Made by a program: the position numbers and the translations under genes
Assembly: GCF_024385605.1 (NCBI RefSeq)
Contig: NZ_JANFOJ010000007.1
Span: 62,001-126,000, forward strand
DNA: 64,000 nt
Source of the DNA: Sporolactobacillus sp. STSJ-5
GTDB taxonomy: Bacteria; Bacillota; Bacilli; Bacillales; Sporolactobacillaceae
Direction: 5' to 3'
Shown: positions 9,626 through 18,639 of the stretch, piece after piece
Numbering within the stretch: the stretch's first letter is position 1
Layout: each line of letters opens with the position of its first letter
Notes under the pieces: model-generated
Database searches by the model: none
What the model was told of the DNA's origin: nothing
Seen by the model: only the letters and a program-made list of their open reading frames with translations

Positions 9626-9650
9626 CTGCGAATAAAAGAATGGAATCAGT

Positions 9651-9670
9651 GGCGTATTACACGCCTTTTT
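9651..9670 (+). terminator. short terminator after lysA
   Basis: GGCGT-ATTAC-ACGCC hairpin followed directly by five T. The stem is only five base pairs but GC-rich. Confidence 0.6.
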
Positions 9671-9790
9671 CTTGCTTGTTCCATCGAATTGATGCACAGG
9701 TCTATTCTTTTGGTTATAATATAAAAAGTGAACAAAGTTCCTAAAGATTTTGTGAAGATTTCGTTATCTCATAGTTATGAGGGGTTCAAA

Positions 9791-10168
9791 ATGCTGATTC
9801 GCTATAAGAAGAGTTATGAAAAGATAGCCATGGGTCTGCTGTCTTTTGTCCCGTCTGAGAAAGAGATAAAGCTGCTGCTGCAAACCATTAAACGTTATGA
9901 AGATGAAGAGAGCTGGCAGTTGTTCTTATGGAAAGATGATGAAGACATACTGGGCGTGATTGGAATTCAGATGATTTCCGACCAAGAAGCAGTTGTTGAG
10001 CATATTAGTGTCAATCCATCTTACCGTGCAGAAGGCGTTGGCAAGAAAATGATCCTGGCGCTGGGTAAAATGATTGGTGAACACGTTCAATTGACCCCTT
10101 CTCAGGCCATCAAGTCATATTTTGACAAATGCTTTGAAGAAGGTAATGAAAAGGAAACCAATTCATAA
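9791..10168 (+). CDS. ribT: RibT-type GNAT acetyltransferase
   Basis: GNAT-fold protein of 125 residues, closely like B. subtilis RibT: it opens MLIRYKKSYEKIAMGLLSF and contains QLFLWKDDEDILGVIG. The acetyl-CoA pyrophosphate loop is seen as NPSYRAEGVGKKM. The substrate is not known. The ATG at 9791 follows TGAGGGG; the frame extends upstream to 9728 without a ribosome site. In B. subtilis ribT closes the ribDEAHT operon, but here no riboflavin genes lie upstream (lysA does), so the gene is detached from that pathway. A terminator follows at once, making it a single-gene unit. Confidence 0.85.
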   Translation: MLIRYKKSYEKIAMGLLSFVPSEKEIKLLLQTIKRYEDEESWQLFLWKDDEDILGVIGIQMISDQEAVVEHISVNPSYRAEGVGKKMILALGKMIGEHVQLTPSQAIKSYFDKCFEEGNEKETNS

Positions 10169-10184
10169 ACTGGTTTCTTTTTTT
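10153..10184 (+). terminator. rho-independent terminator after ribT
   Basis: GAAACCA and TGGTTTC arms pair across the ribT stop codon and are followed by eight T. Confidence 0.8.
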
Positions 10185-10278
10185 TGCCTGCAGCACTAAT
10201 GTTATAAGCTTGGCTTTTCACGAATGAATGATTATCTAGTGACAGACAACACAATCGTTTAACAAAGCCAAAGAAGAA

Positions 10279-10307
10279 TTCACGGAATACATGTTCTGTG
10301 CTATGAT
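10279..10307 (+). promoter_or_regulatory. candidate sigma-A promoter of scpAB
   Basis: TTCACG (10279-10284), a 17-base spacer and TATGAT (10302-10307), 35 bases before scpA. The -10 is good, the -35 moderate. Confidence 0.45.
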
Positions 10308-10341
10308 TATGGCATTAAGTTTGGGATCAGGGGGATAAGGC

Positions 10342-11130
10342 TTGGAATACAAGGTGAAAATCGATGCTTTCGAAGGCCCTCTTGATTTGCTTCTGCATCT
10401 GATTAAAAAACTCGAAATTGATATCTATGATATACCAGTCGCTGAGATCACGGATCAGTATTTGGATTTTATTCATCATATGCAAAAACTTGAATTGAAT
10501 ATTGCCAGTGAGTACTTGCTGATGGCAGCAACATTAATTGCAATGAAGAGCAGGATGCTGCTGCCAAAGCCCGAGCTGTCAAATGATGAAGATGGTGATT
10601 CCTATGAGGATCCGGAAATGACACGTGAAACACTTATGCAGCAGCTTCTCGATTATCGTCGCTTTAAGGAAGCTGCGGAAACTTTAAAAGATAGTGAGAA
10701 GGAACGTCTGCAGCTGTTTGCTAAACCGCCGTCTGACCTTACTCGCTATGAGAATAATGATTTAACGACAATACCGCTGACGGGAAGAGCAACGGTGCAT
10801 GATATGCTTCGTGCGTTTCGACGTTTAATGCTGAAGAAAAAGCTGGAGCAGCCGCTGAACACAAAAATTGACCGTCAGGTATTGCCGATTGGTCAGCAGA
10901 TGAATTTGGTTTTGCAGAAATTAAAAGCATCGGATCACGGTTTATCCTTCCAATCCATTTTCTCTTATCCAGATCGGACGCACCTTATCGTTACTTTTCT
11001 TGCTCTGCTTGAACTGATGAAGATGAACGCCGTTACGTGCATGCAGAGTGAGAATTTCGATGATATATTGATTAATCTCGGAGAAGGAGCAGATGACTTT
11101 GAAGCCAGCGAAAATCCGTTCGATTATTGA
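10342..11130 (+). CDS. scpA: segregation and condensation protein A (kleisin)
   Basis: Kleisin subunit of the SMC condensin, 262 residues. Its N- and C-terminal domains bridge the two SMC heads and its middle binds an ScpB dimer, together resolving and segregating origins. The N-terminal SMC-neck helix begins FEGPLDLLLHLIKKLEIDIYD; the motif ASEYLLMAATLIAMKSRMLLP follows, and the C-terminal winged helix contains HLIVTFLALLELMKMNAV. The start is TTG at 10342 after AGGGGGAT. The 3' end overlaps scpB by 38 bases in another frame, so the two are translationally coupled. Confidence 0.95.
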   Translation: MEYKVKIDAFEGPLDLLLHLIKKLEIDIYDIPVAEITDQYLDFIHHMQKLELNIASEYLLMAATLIAMKSRMLLPKPELSNDEDGDSYEDPEMTRETLMQQLLDYRRFKEAAETLKDSEKERLQLFAKPPSDLTRYENNDLTTIPLTGRATVHDMLRAFRRLMLKKKLEQPLNTKIDRQVLPIGQQMNLVLQKLKASDHGLSFQSIFSYPDRTHLIVTFLALLELMKMNAVTCMQSENFDDILINLGEGADDFEASENPFDY

Positions 11131-11695
11131 GGGACTTCTTTATCTGACAGGAGAAGAAGGGTGTTTGATCGAACAAATAAATAAGGTACTTCCAGAATGC
11201 ACCATTCAAGAAATAATGAATCACGTAGAACAAATGAAAAAAGATTATGAAGCAAATGAAGCAAGCGGATTGATGATCATAGATCAGCCGAATGGCTATC
11301 GTCTGACGACAAAACCATTTATGGCGAACTATACGGAATTATTTGCAGCCATACCGAAAACTGCACCGCTTTCTCAGGCAGCACTTGAAACGGTCGCAAT
11401 TGTTGCATACAAACAACCGGTATCGCGTATAGATATCGAAGAAATACGCGGTGTTAAATCCGAACGGGCACTGCAGACGTTGGTAGTCAAAGGACTTATC
11501 AAAGAAGTTGGAAGGGCAGAGGGCAGTGGCCGTGCGATTCTTTATGGTATTACTCCAGTTTTTCTCGATTATTTCGGCCTGCATGATTTAAGTGAACTTC
11601 CGCCTCTTTCTGAAATGATGAAGCACCAGAATGAGCAGATTGACGCCTATGATTTATTCTATGATCATTATAAAGAAACGATTAAAGAATTGTAA
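11093..11695 (+). CDS. scpB: segregation and condensation protein B
   Basis: ScpB, 200 residues, two winged-helix domains; it dimerises and clamps the central part of ScpA within the SMC complex. Family segments AALETVAIVAYKQPVSRIDIEEIRGV and RAEGSGRAILYGITPVFLDYFGL are visible. The ATG lies inside the end of scpA with GGAGAAGGAG just upstream. No clear terminator follows before the next gene 60 bases on. Confidence 0.95.
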   Translation: MTLKPAKIRSIIEGLLYLTGEEGCLIEQINKVLPECTIQEIMNHVEQMKKDYEANEASGLMIIDQPNGYRLTTKPFMANYTELFAAIPKTAPLSQAALETVAIVAYKQPVSRIDIEEIRGVKSERALQTLVVKGLIKEVGRAEGSGRAILYGITPVFLDYFGLHDLSELPPLSEMMKHQNEQIDAYDLFYDHYKETIKEL

Positions 11696-11755
11696 AAAAG
11701 CCCGGATTTTTAACACCCATGTTCTCAACAGTCGGCTTATTTAGGGAGGTCGTCA

Positions 11756-12082
11756 ATGATGTATGGACGCTTAAAAAACTATTGGCATCCATTTGTTGAA
11801 GAAAATCGCGGACAGATTATCGTTTTCGCCTTGTTTGCACCGGTACTTGTTGCTGTTCCTGCATTGACAGCAGTGACTATGATCCACGGAAGTTTTTTAT
11901 CACTTCTTTTTCATTCTCTGCTTGAAGTTTTATTTCTTTCACTTTTTGCAGTTCTTCCATTGTTCCTGCTTTTGATTTCCACTGCTTGGCCACGGAGGAC
12001 CACAGTCTTTTGGTGTGTCTTTTCAGGTGCATGTCTCATCCTATGGTTTATCATTTTCCAGGTTGTGAAGTTTTATAGTTGA
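11756..12082 (+). CDS. small membrane protein of unknown function
   Basis: 108 residues with about three hydrophobic helices (roughly residues 20-43, 47-71 and 82-105) and a charged N-terminus rich in aromatic residues (YGRLKNYWHPFVEENRG). I do not recognise a family. The ATG follows a strong GGGAGG, and codon use looks like that of its neighbours, so it is probably a real gene. It lies between scpB and dacB, where B. subtilis carries other small ypu genes; a link to sporulation or the envelope is possible only by position. Downstream are inverted repeats that may end or regulate transcription before dacB. Confidence 0.6.
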   Translation: MMYGRLKNYWHPFVEENRGQIIVFALFAPVLVAVPALTAVTMIHGSFLSLLFHSLLEVLFLSLFAVLPLFLLLISTAWPRRTTVFWCVFSGACLILWFIIFQVVKFYS

Positions 12083-12094
12083 ACGAATAAAAAT

Positions 12095-12122
12095 TCATAT
12101 TCTGCTTGTCCCGGCATAACTT
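12095..12122 (+). promoter_or_regulatory. candidate sigma-E promoter of dacB-spmA-spmB
   Basis: TCATATT (12095-12101), a 13-base spacer and CATAACTT (12115-12122) resemble the mother-cell sigma-E pattern (KMATATT, CATACAHT). B. subtilis dacB-spmAB is sigma-E dependent. The spacer is one base short and the leader to dacB would be about 130 bases. Confidence 0.4.
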
Positions 12123-12256
12123 GTTACCAAGGGTGTCCAAAAAAATCCGGGAACAAGTGATTAATACAACAATCAATCTGGCCAGGCTCTCTTTGCCTGA
12201 TCTTCCCGGTTCGTTTTGCCCCTTTAATATGAGTCCGATTTGGATCAGGACAGGGG

Positions 12257-13405
12257 ATGAAAATTGTGGGGATCATGTTAAAGAGAGTTTTATTTTATCT
12301 TTTTTGTTTCATTTTTATTTTTGCCTTCTTCCCGCATCAATCAAAGGCTGCGGAACCCAAAGTATCCGCACAATCTGCTGTGCTTATGGACCAAACGTCT
12401 GGACGCGTTTTATTTAAGTACAACAGCAATGAGAAATTACCCATTGCCAGCATTACCAAGGTAATGACGGCAATTCTAGCCATTGAATCCGGCAAAATGA
12501 ATAAGACCTTTACAGTGAGTCAAGAGGCGCTTCGTACAGAAGGATCGTCGATTTATTTGAAAGCCGGAGAGAAAATGAAGCTTAAAGATATGGTGTACGG
12601 GCTCATGCTTCGTTCAGGAAACGATGCATCACGTGCGATTGCTGAAGCAGTAGGCGGAAGCGAATCTGGTTTTGTTCTAATGATGAACGAAAAGGCACAT
12701 GTTTTGGGCATGACTAATTCCCATTTTACCAATCCTAACGGCCTTGAAAATCCGGATCATTATTCAACCGCATATGACATGGCACTGCTCATGCGCTATG
12801 CAATGGACAATGCTCAATTTCGCAAGGTCGTCGGAACAAGAATTCATCGGGTTCCAGCTACAAATAAGGAAGTTGCTCGCGCATGGAAAAATAAAAATAA
12901 AATGCTTCGCTTGTATAAATATTCGACCGGGGGAAAAACAGGATTCACCAAAAAAGCGAGAAGAACACTGATTTCAACAGCGTCAAAGAATCATCTTAAT
13001 TTAATTGCGGTCACCTTAAATGATGGTGATGATTGGCAGGATCATCAAGGTATGTTCGAGTGGGCCTTTGCACGCTACAAAGCAATTCAAGTCATAAAAA
13101 AAGGAAAACTGAACGCACATGTCCACACTTTTTATCAAAATAAACTCTATGTTCAGCGCTCTGTAACAGTACCTTTGACGAACAATGAAAAAAAACAATT
13201 AAAAAAGAATTTATTACTTATAAAGCCAAAGAAAGATAAACATTGGAAGCCTGCATCGCCTGCAGGACGATTGAATCTGTATGTGGAACAGAAGAAATTG
13301 GCTTCGCTGCCTGTCTATTATCATTCAAATTATAAGGAGAAGAAGGGATTTTGGTCGCGTTTTAGTGGCTTTCTTCATGCAATTGTCACTGGGGATGGGC
13401 GATGA
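12257..13405 (+). CDS. dacB: sporulation D-alanyl-D-alanine carboxypeptidase DacB (PBP5*)
   Basis: S11-family carboxypeptidase of 382 residues. In B. subtilis DacB regulates cross-linking of spore cortex peptidoglycan from the mother-cell side. A signal peptide covers about residues 1-31 (ending KAA). Active-site motifs are SITK (Ser65, Lys68), SGN (120-122) and KTG (227-229). A C-terminal domain and an amphipathic tail follow. Co-location with spmA and spmB, overlapping at the 3' end, identifies it as dacB rather than dacA. The ATG at 12257 follows AGGACAGGGG; an ATG at 12275 is an alternative with a poorer ribosome site. Confidence 0.92.
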   Translation: MKIVGIMLKRVLFYLFCFIFIFAFFPHQSKAAEPKVSAQSAVLMDQTSGRVLFKYNSNEKLPIASITKVMTAILAIESGKMNKTFTVSQEALRTEGSSIYLKAGEKMKLKDMVYGLMLRSGNDASRAIAEAVGGSESGFVLMMNEKAHVLGMTNSHFTNPNGLENPDHYSTAYDMALLMRYAMDNAQFRKVVGTRIHRVPATNKEVARAWKNKNKMLRLYKYSTGGKTGFTKKARRTLISTASKNHLNLIAVTLNDGDDWQDHQGMFEWAFARYKAIQVIKKGKLNAHVHTFYQNKLYVQRSVTVPLTNNEKKQLKKNLLLIKPKKDKHWKPASPAGRLNLYVEQKKLASLPVYYHSNYKEKKGFWSRFSGFLHAIVTGDGR

Positions 13406-13409
13406 GCCT

Positions 13410-14003
13410 ATGATCAATATAATTTGGGTTGCCCTGTTTCTCATCGGTATGGGTTATGCTGCCGTTAATGGAACAATGGATGATGTTAATAAAGCATTGT
13501 TCACTTCAGCAAGCGATGCTGTGCAGATTTGTTTCGGCCTGATCAGTGTTTTGATTTTTTGGCTTGGATTAATGAAAATAGCAGAGAAATCAGGATTATT
13601 GGATAAGCTGAGTCATTTATTCAAGCCGGTGATGAAAAAGATTTTTCCTGAGGTACCCCCGGACCATCCTGCGATGGGCTACATCCTGTCAAATACCATT
13701 GCAAATATGTTTGGACTCGGAAATGCGGCGACACCAATGGGGATTAAAGCAATGGAGGAGCTCAAGCAGCTTAATAGAGGGAAGAAGACGCCAAGCCGAT
13801 CCATGATCACGCTCCTTGCATTAAACACATCGGGATTGACATTAATTCCGACGACGGTGATTGCGATCCGTATGAAGTATGGGGCAGAAGTACCGACTGA
13901 TATTGTTGGTCCGACTTTAATTGCTACGTGTTGCACAACTGCAGCCGCTCTCTGTATTGACCGCTATTTCTATCATCGGAGGAAGCGAAAGGGGAGAAAA
14001 TGA
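13410..14003 (+). CDS. spmA: spore maturation protein A
   Basis: Membrane protein of 197 residues of the nucleoside-transporter-gate (Gate) family. With SpmB it is needed for proper dehydration of the spore core and hence heat resistance; the transported substrate is unknown. Motifs GLGNAATPMGIKAMEEL and NTSGLTLIPTTVIAIR are conserved. The ATG at 13410 gives the MINIIWV start of homologues; the longer frame from 13281 lies within dacB and is rejected. It is four bases from the dacB stop and overlaps spmB by four bases. Confidence 0.93.
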   Translation: MINIIWVALFLIGMGYAAVNGTMDDVNKALFTSASDAVQICFGLISVLIFWLGLMKIAEKSGLLDKLSHLFKPVMKKIFPEVPPDHPAMGYILSNTIANMFGLGNAATPMGIKAMEELKQLNRGKKTPSRSMITLLALNTSGLTLIPTTVIAIRMKYGAEVPTDIVGPTLIATCCTTAAALCIDRYFYHRRKRKGRK

Positions 14004-14533
14004 TGGGGCTAATCACAACGTTTTCAACCTGGCTTGTTCCTTGTCTGATCGCGATTGTTTTGCTCTATGGGACGTTTAAGAAAGTTCCCTCATATGATGC
14101 TTTTGTTGAAGGAGGGAAAGAAGGCTTCTCCCTAGCCATATCGGTGATGCCATTTTTGGTTGGAATGCTGGTGGCCATCAGTGTGTTTCGTGCTTCTGGT
14201 GCTATGGAAGCGTTGATCCATCTTATTGCGCCACTGCTTTCGGCTGTCGGAATGCCGCCGCAAGTCCTTCCGCTTGCCTTGATGCGCCCTCTATCAGGAA
14301 CAGGTGCTCTAGGACTAATGGCTGATCTTATTCATACTTATGGTGCTGATTCCTTTATCGGACGTCTGGCTTCTGTGATGCAAGGGAGTACGGATACGAC
14401 TTTTTATGTCGTTACGGTTTATTTTGGCGCAGTGGGTATTCATCAAATAGGAGATGCACTTAAAGTCGGGCTGCTGGCGGATCTTGTCGGTGTCATTTGT
14501 GCTGTATGGATCGTAACTTTAATGTTTGGCTGA
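14000..14533 (+). CDS. spmB: spore maturation protein B
   Basis: Gate-family membrane protein of 177 residues, partner of SpmA. Hydrophobic helices alternate with the conserved segments YDAFVEGGKEGF, MRPLSGTGALG and QGSTDTTFYVVTVYFG. The start overlaps the spmA stop (ATGA) and has AAAGGGGAG upstream. It is the last gene of the dacB-spmA-spmB operon. Confidence 0.94.
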   Translation: MMGLITTFSTWLVPCLIAIVLLYGTFKKVPSYDAFVEGGKEGFSLAISVMPFLVGMLVAISVFRASGAMEALIHLIAPLLSAVGMPPQVLPLALMRPLSGTGALGLMADLIHTYGADSFIGRLASVMQGSTDTTFYVVTVYFGAVGIHQIGDALKVGLLADLVGVICAVWIVTLMFG

Positions 14534-14664
14534 GATTATGAATGAGTGAGTGCGTTGAACTCCGACGGCTCTTTTCTTTTGTCTTGAATGTGAATGGAAA
14601 GTGAATAAATGATGAAACTTGAGAAAACATTTTCTTCGCGTTATGATGTTTCTGAGGTGGAAGG

Positions 14665-15387
14665 ATGGAACGATTACAAAAAGTTATTGCCCAAGCAGGT
14701 GTCGCATCGCGGCGCAAAGCGGAACAACTGATAGTAGAAGGTAAAGTGCAAGTCAATGGAGATACCATTACGGAACTTGGCACAAAGGTATCGGTAAACG
14801 ATAAGGTGACCGTTAATGGTGTACCGCTTGACAAGGAACGACTTGTCTATTTTTTATTTTACAAACCGACCGGTGTGATCACGACCGTAAAGGATGACCG
14901 CAATCGGACCACGGTTGTTGATTTTTTTAAACAGGTGCCTGAACGTATTTTTCCAGTAGGCAGATTGGATTATGATACATCAGGGGCTCTTTTAATGACG
15001 AATGACGGTGAGCTCGCAAACAAATTAATGCACCCAAGTTTTGAATTTGATAAGACGTACATAGCTCATGTCAATCCAATCCCGACTAATGATCAATTAC
15101 GTCAACTCGCTTCAGGAATTCGCCTGGAGGACGGCATGACCGCGAAGGCTCGCGTTCAGTTGCTTGCTTCCGATAAAGAGAACGGGACAGCCTCGGTTCA
15201 GCTCACGATACATGAGGGGAGAAACCGTCAAATTCGCCGCATGTTCTCTGCACTGCATCTTCATGTTCGCAAATTGAAGCGTGAACGTTACGGATTTCTT
15301 GGATTGACTGGATTGCATCCGGGTGAAAGCCGCGCATTAAAACCGCATGAAGTGAAAACATTAATGCATATAACGCGACATTCATAA
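14665..15387 (+). CDS. rluB: 23S rRNA pseudouridine synthase RluB type
   Basis: Pseudouridine synthase of the RsuA/RluB family, 240 residues. An N-terminal S4 RNA-binding domain (residues 1 to about 60, RLQKVIAQAGVASRRKAEQLI) is followed by the catalytic domain with the aspartate in GRLDYDTSGALLMTNDGEL and the motif EGRNRQIRRM. It probably modifies helix 89 of 23S rRNA. The ATG follows GAGGTGGAAGG. In B. subtilis the same gene precedes resABCDE; here resD is next. Confidence 0.93.
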   Translation: MERLQKVIAQAGVASRRKAEQLIVEGKVQVNGDTITELGTKVSVNDKVTVNGVPLDKERLVYFLFYKPTGVITTVKDDRNRTTVVDFFKQVPERIFPVGRLDYDTSGALLMTNDGELANKLMHPSFEFDKTYIAHVNPIPTNDQLRQLASGIRLEDGMTAKARVQLLASDKENGTASVQLTIHEGRNRQIRRMFSALHLHVRKLKRERYGFLGLTGLHPGESRALKPHEVKTLMHITRHS

Positions 15388-15480
15388 ATAATACTGTATT
15401 TTTTAAAGAAATTGTTTAAAATAAGACATAGGATTGACACAAATACAACATAGTTAGCTTTTGTATTTTAAAAAAATTTT

Positions 15481-15508
15481 TTGAAATATTTATCGGACAA
15501 CGTATTGT
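15481..15508 (+). promoter_or_regulatory. weak candidate promoter for resDE
   Basis: TTGAAA (15481-15486), 16 bases, TATTGT (15503-15508), about 100 bases before resD. A TTGACA at 15434 has no good partner. Only a candidate. Confidence 0.3.
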
Positions 15509-15607
15509 GTTGTTTATCTAGAGGGGTTGCCTCATAAATACCATTTCTGAGGTTAGCGAGCGATAAAGAAAAGAGATAAGGATTTGGGTGGAAAAGGGAG
15601 GATCTGA

Positions 15608-16330
15608 ATGGAAGAGAAGGAAGCGGCGATTCTGCTTGTTGATGATGAAGAGAGAATCCGTAAGCTTTTAAAAATGTATCTTGAACGTGAGAACTATGTA
15701 ATTGATGAAGCGGGAGACGGAGAAACAGCGCTTCAAAAAGCATTGGACAAAGACTATGATCTAATTCTTCTTGATCTCATGCTGCCAGGAATGGATGGCG
15801 AAGAGGTGTGCGAGAAACTGCGCGAATATAAAGCCACACCGGTGATTATGCTGACCGCAAAAGGCGAAGAAGCAAATCGAGTTCAAGGGTTTGAAGTCGG
15901 TACAGATGATTACATTGTCAAACCGTTTAGTCCGCGAGAGGTTGTACTTCGAGTAAAGGCCTTATTGCGTCGCTCCTCAAAAACGAAATTTTTGGAGACG
16001 GAAACGACAGCGACAAACGTGATTGTATTTCCTCACCTAATGATTGATCATGACGCGCATCGTGTAAAGGTTGATCAACATGAAGTGAATTTGACACCTA
16101 AGGAATACGAGCTTCTCTATTACCTTGCACAAAATCCAGATAAAGTTTTTTCAAGAGAACAGTTGCTTAAGGACGTTTGGAATTACGAGTTCTTCGGTGA
16201 TCTTAGAACTGTGGATACGCATGTGAAGCGATTGCGAGAAAAACTGAATAAGGTTTCTGAAAAAGCAGCAGAAATGATTATAACTGTATGGGGTGTCGGC
16301 TATAAAATTGAGGTCGATTCTGCAACATGA
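15608..16330 (+). CDS. resD: redox response regulator ResD
   Basis: OmpR-family response regulator, 240 residues. Receiver domain (residues 8-120) with acidic pocket DDE, phosphoacceptor Asp56 in LLDLMLPG and the conserved Lys in VKPFSPRE; a winged-helix DNA-binding domain (about 138-236) has the transactivation loop WNYEFFGDLRTVDTHVKRLR. It is nearly line-for-line like B. subtilis ResD, which activates respiration and anaerobic genes when oxygen is low. It overlaps resE by four bases. The usual upstream genes resA, resB and resC, for cytochrome c maturation, are missing. Confidence 0.93.
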   Translation: MEEKEAAILLVDDEERIRKLLKMYLERENYVIDEAGDGETALQKALDKDYDLILLDLMLPGMDGEEVCEKLREYKATPVIMLTAKGEEANRVQGFEVGTDDYIVKPFSPREVVLRVKALLRRSSKTKFLETETTATNVIVFPHLMIDHDAHRVKVDQHEVNLTPKEYELLYYLAQNPDKVFSREQLLKDVWNYEFFGDLRTVDTHVKRLREKLNKVSEKAAEMIITVWGVGYKIEVDSAT

Positions 16331-18114
16331 TTTGGCGTAGTATTATCGGCAAACTTTGGGCAACCATCATAGCGATTGTTACAATCGTACTTCTGTTCTT
16401 GACTTTGTTTTTATTACAATTCTTTGAAAACAGTAATATTCAGCAAGCGGAACAGCAAATGGAAAAAATCGGTGTAAAGTCAGCGCATTTACTCGCAAGT
16501 CCATCGGGCCTCTCTGTTAATGAGACACTCAAATCAATAGATGATATTGCGGATGTATATAATGCGGGCTATGTACTGATTATGAATGATCAGGTGCGCA
16601 GCGGTCCTAAGGGGAGCTCCAACCCTGATTTGACGCGCAGTTTTTTTGAAAAGGATGCAGTATTGAAGGCTGCCCTCAATGGAAAGAAAACAGTGAGCAA
16701 AGTTGGTTCTTTTCAGGTACAAAAGGGGAATAAAAAGGTAAGCCGACGTTTGCTGATTGTCGGTGTCCCGATACAAAAAGATGCGAGCGTTCATGGAGCC
16801 GTATATATTATTCAGCCTGTTCAGATTGCGCAAAGCGCACTGGATCAATCAAGAAAGCTGATTTTTATTTGTGCCGGATTTTCTATCCTGCTGACTACAT
16901 TTTTTGCCTTTTTTCTCTCAACACGAATCGGCTCTCCGTTGCGAAAGATGAGGAAAGCGGCACTGCAAGTTGCGCTCGGAAATTTTGATATCAATGTTCC
17001 CGTGATCACGCGTGATGAAGTCGGCGATCTGGCTGTTGCTTTTAATAATATGAGAAAAAAACTGAAAATGAATTTGAATGCACTGAATCAGGAAAAAGAG
17101 CAGCTTTCCGGAATTTTGCAGAACATGGCAGATGGTGTTCTCTTAATGAACATGAATGCCCAAATAGCTGCCAGTAACCCGCCAGCAGATCATTTTATTT
17201 ATTCTTGGAACTATGAACACAACATAGATCCAAATGAAAGGAATACCCCGGATCTTTTAAAGGTACTATTTCTCGATGTAGCTGAAGACGGTGCACAAAA
17301 AGTACGAGAACTAGGCGTCCAAGGACGTGTTTGGGTAGTGATTATGAAGCCCCTCTATGATAAAGAAAAAATACGAGGTGCTGTGGCTGTACTGCGCGAT
17401 ATGACCGAGGAAAGACATAATGATCAAATGATTAAAAGTTTTGTAGCCAATGTGAGTCATGAATTGAGAACACCGATTGCGATGATGCAGGGTTACAGTG
17501 AAGCGATCATTGATGATATTGCTGAAAGTGCTCAAGAAAAAAAAGATATGGCACAAATCATATTGGATGAATCGAAGCGAATGGGCCGTTTGGTTAATGA
17601 GTTGCTCGATTTAGCTAAGCTTGAGACTGGGCACTTTCAACTTGTTCGCCGTGAAATCTCGCTTGATGAATTTTTTCAACATATTATTGTGAAATTCAAC
17701 AAAATAGCAAAAGACACAGGGATTCAAATGAAATCCGAATTATCAGAAGTCAACGGTCAATCATTTTTATTGGATCCTGATCGTGTGGAGCAGGTTATGA
17801 CGAATCTCATTGACAATGCGGTGCGGCACACAAGAAAAGGCGGCACGGTATGTGTTGCAGCGCGTATCGAGAATGATTTACTTTATGTCTTTGTTCGTGA
17901 TTCCGGAGTAGGTATTGCCAAAGAAGATATCCCATTCGTTTTTGAGCGCTTTTATAAAGCAGATAAAGCGAGAACAAGAGGAAAGGCCGGCACTGGACTG
18001 GGTCTGGCCATCGCAAAGCATATTGTTGAGGCGCATGGCGGAGAAATAAGCGTTAACAGCATAAAGGGAGAGGGAACCACATTTCAATTTACGCTGAGAC
18101 GTGATCATGTTTAA
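16327..18114 (+). CDS. resE: sensor histidine kinase ResE
   Basis: Membrane kinase of 595 residues. Transmembrane helices lie at about 11-31 and 178-198 with an extracytoplasmic domain between. A HAMP segment (about 199-252), a PAS-like domain (about 257-365), the dimerisation and phosphorylation helix SHELRTPIAMMQGY (His378), and an ATPase domain with N (LIDNAVRHT), G1 (DSGVGI) and G2 (GTGLGLAIAKHI) boxes follow. It would phosphorylate ResD. In B. subtilis the signal is linked to reduced oxygen or nitric oxide. The gene overlaps resD, indicating an operon. Confidence 0.92.
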   Translation: MIWRSIIGKLWATIIAIVTIVLLFLTLFLLQFFENSNIQQAEQQMEKIGVKSAHLLASPSGLSVNETLKSIDDIADVYNAGYVLIMNDQVRSGPKGSSNPDLTRSFFEKDAVLKAALNGKKTVSKVGSFQVQKGNKKVSRRLLIVGVPIQKDASVHGAVYIIQPVQIAQSALDQSRKLIFICAGFSILLTTFFAFFLSTRIGSPLRKMRKAALQVALGNFDINVPVITRDEVGDLAVAFNNMRKKLKMNLNALNQEKEQLSGILQNMADGVLLMNMNAQIAASNPPADHFIYSWNYEHNIDPNERNTPDLLKVLFLDVAEDGAQKVRELGVQGRVWVVIMKPLYDKEKIRGAVAVLRDMTEERHNDQMIKSFVANVSHELRTPIAMMQGYSEAIIDDIAESAQEKKDMAQIILDESKRMGRLVNELLDLAKLETGHFQLVRREISLDEFFQHIIVKFNKIAKDTGIQMKSELSEVNGQSFLLDPDRVEQVMTNLIDNAVRHTRKGGTVCVAARIENDLLYVFVRDSGVGIAKEDIPFVFERFYKADKARTRGKAGTGLGLAIAKHIVEAHGGEISVNSIKGEGTTFQFTLRRDHV

Positions 18115-18157
18115 TTAGTTGATCTTAAGCAATAGCATGCTCTAATAACAATCAATG

Positions 18158-18204
18158 ATAAAACGAGGGTTGAAGCAGTTTGTTTGCTTCAACCCTCGTT
18201 TTAT
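18158..18204. terminator. bidirectional terminator between resE and fer
   Basis: A perfect 20-base inverted repeat (18158-18177 and 18185-18204) with a 7-base loop, bounded by A and T tracts, ends both convergent transcripts. Confidence 0.93.
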
Positions 18205-18227
18205 ATGCATGAACATTGATCAGATGG

Positions 18228-18518
<291 letters not shown>

Positions 18519-18534
18519 TTACTATATCACTTTC

Positions 18535-18563
18535 ATTTTAATGAAGCAGCTGAATCTTTTCAA
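18535..18563 (-). promoter_or_regulatory. sigma-A promoter of fer
   Basis: On the minus strand TTGAAA (18563-18558), a 17-base spacer and TAAAAT (18540-18535), with the start codon about 50 bases downstream. Confidence 0.6.
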
Positions 18564-18639
18564 TAGAATTCATCGATTGAATTAATGAACATTTGTCGAA
18601 ACATGTCTTGGAAAAGGGTAAAATAAAAGGAAACAAAAC

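Noticed and set aside
12106-12417. Plus-strand 103-residue frame before dacB
   Set aside because: Out of frame with dacB, overlaps its signal peptide region and the leader repeats; no homology seen.
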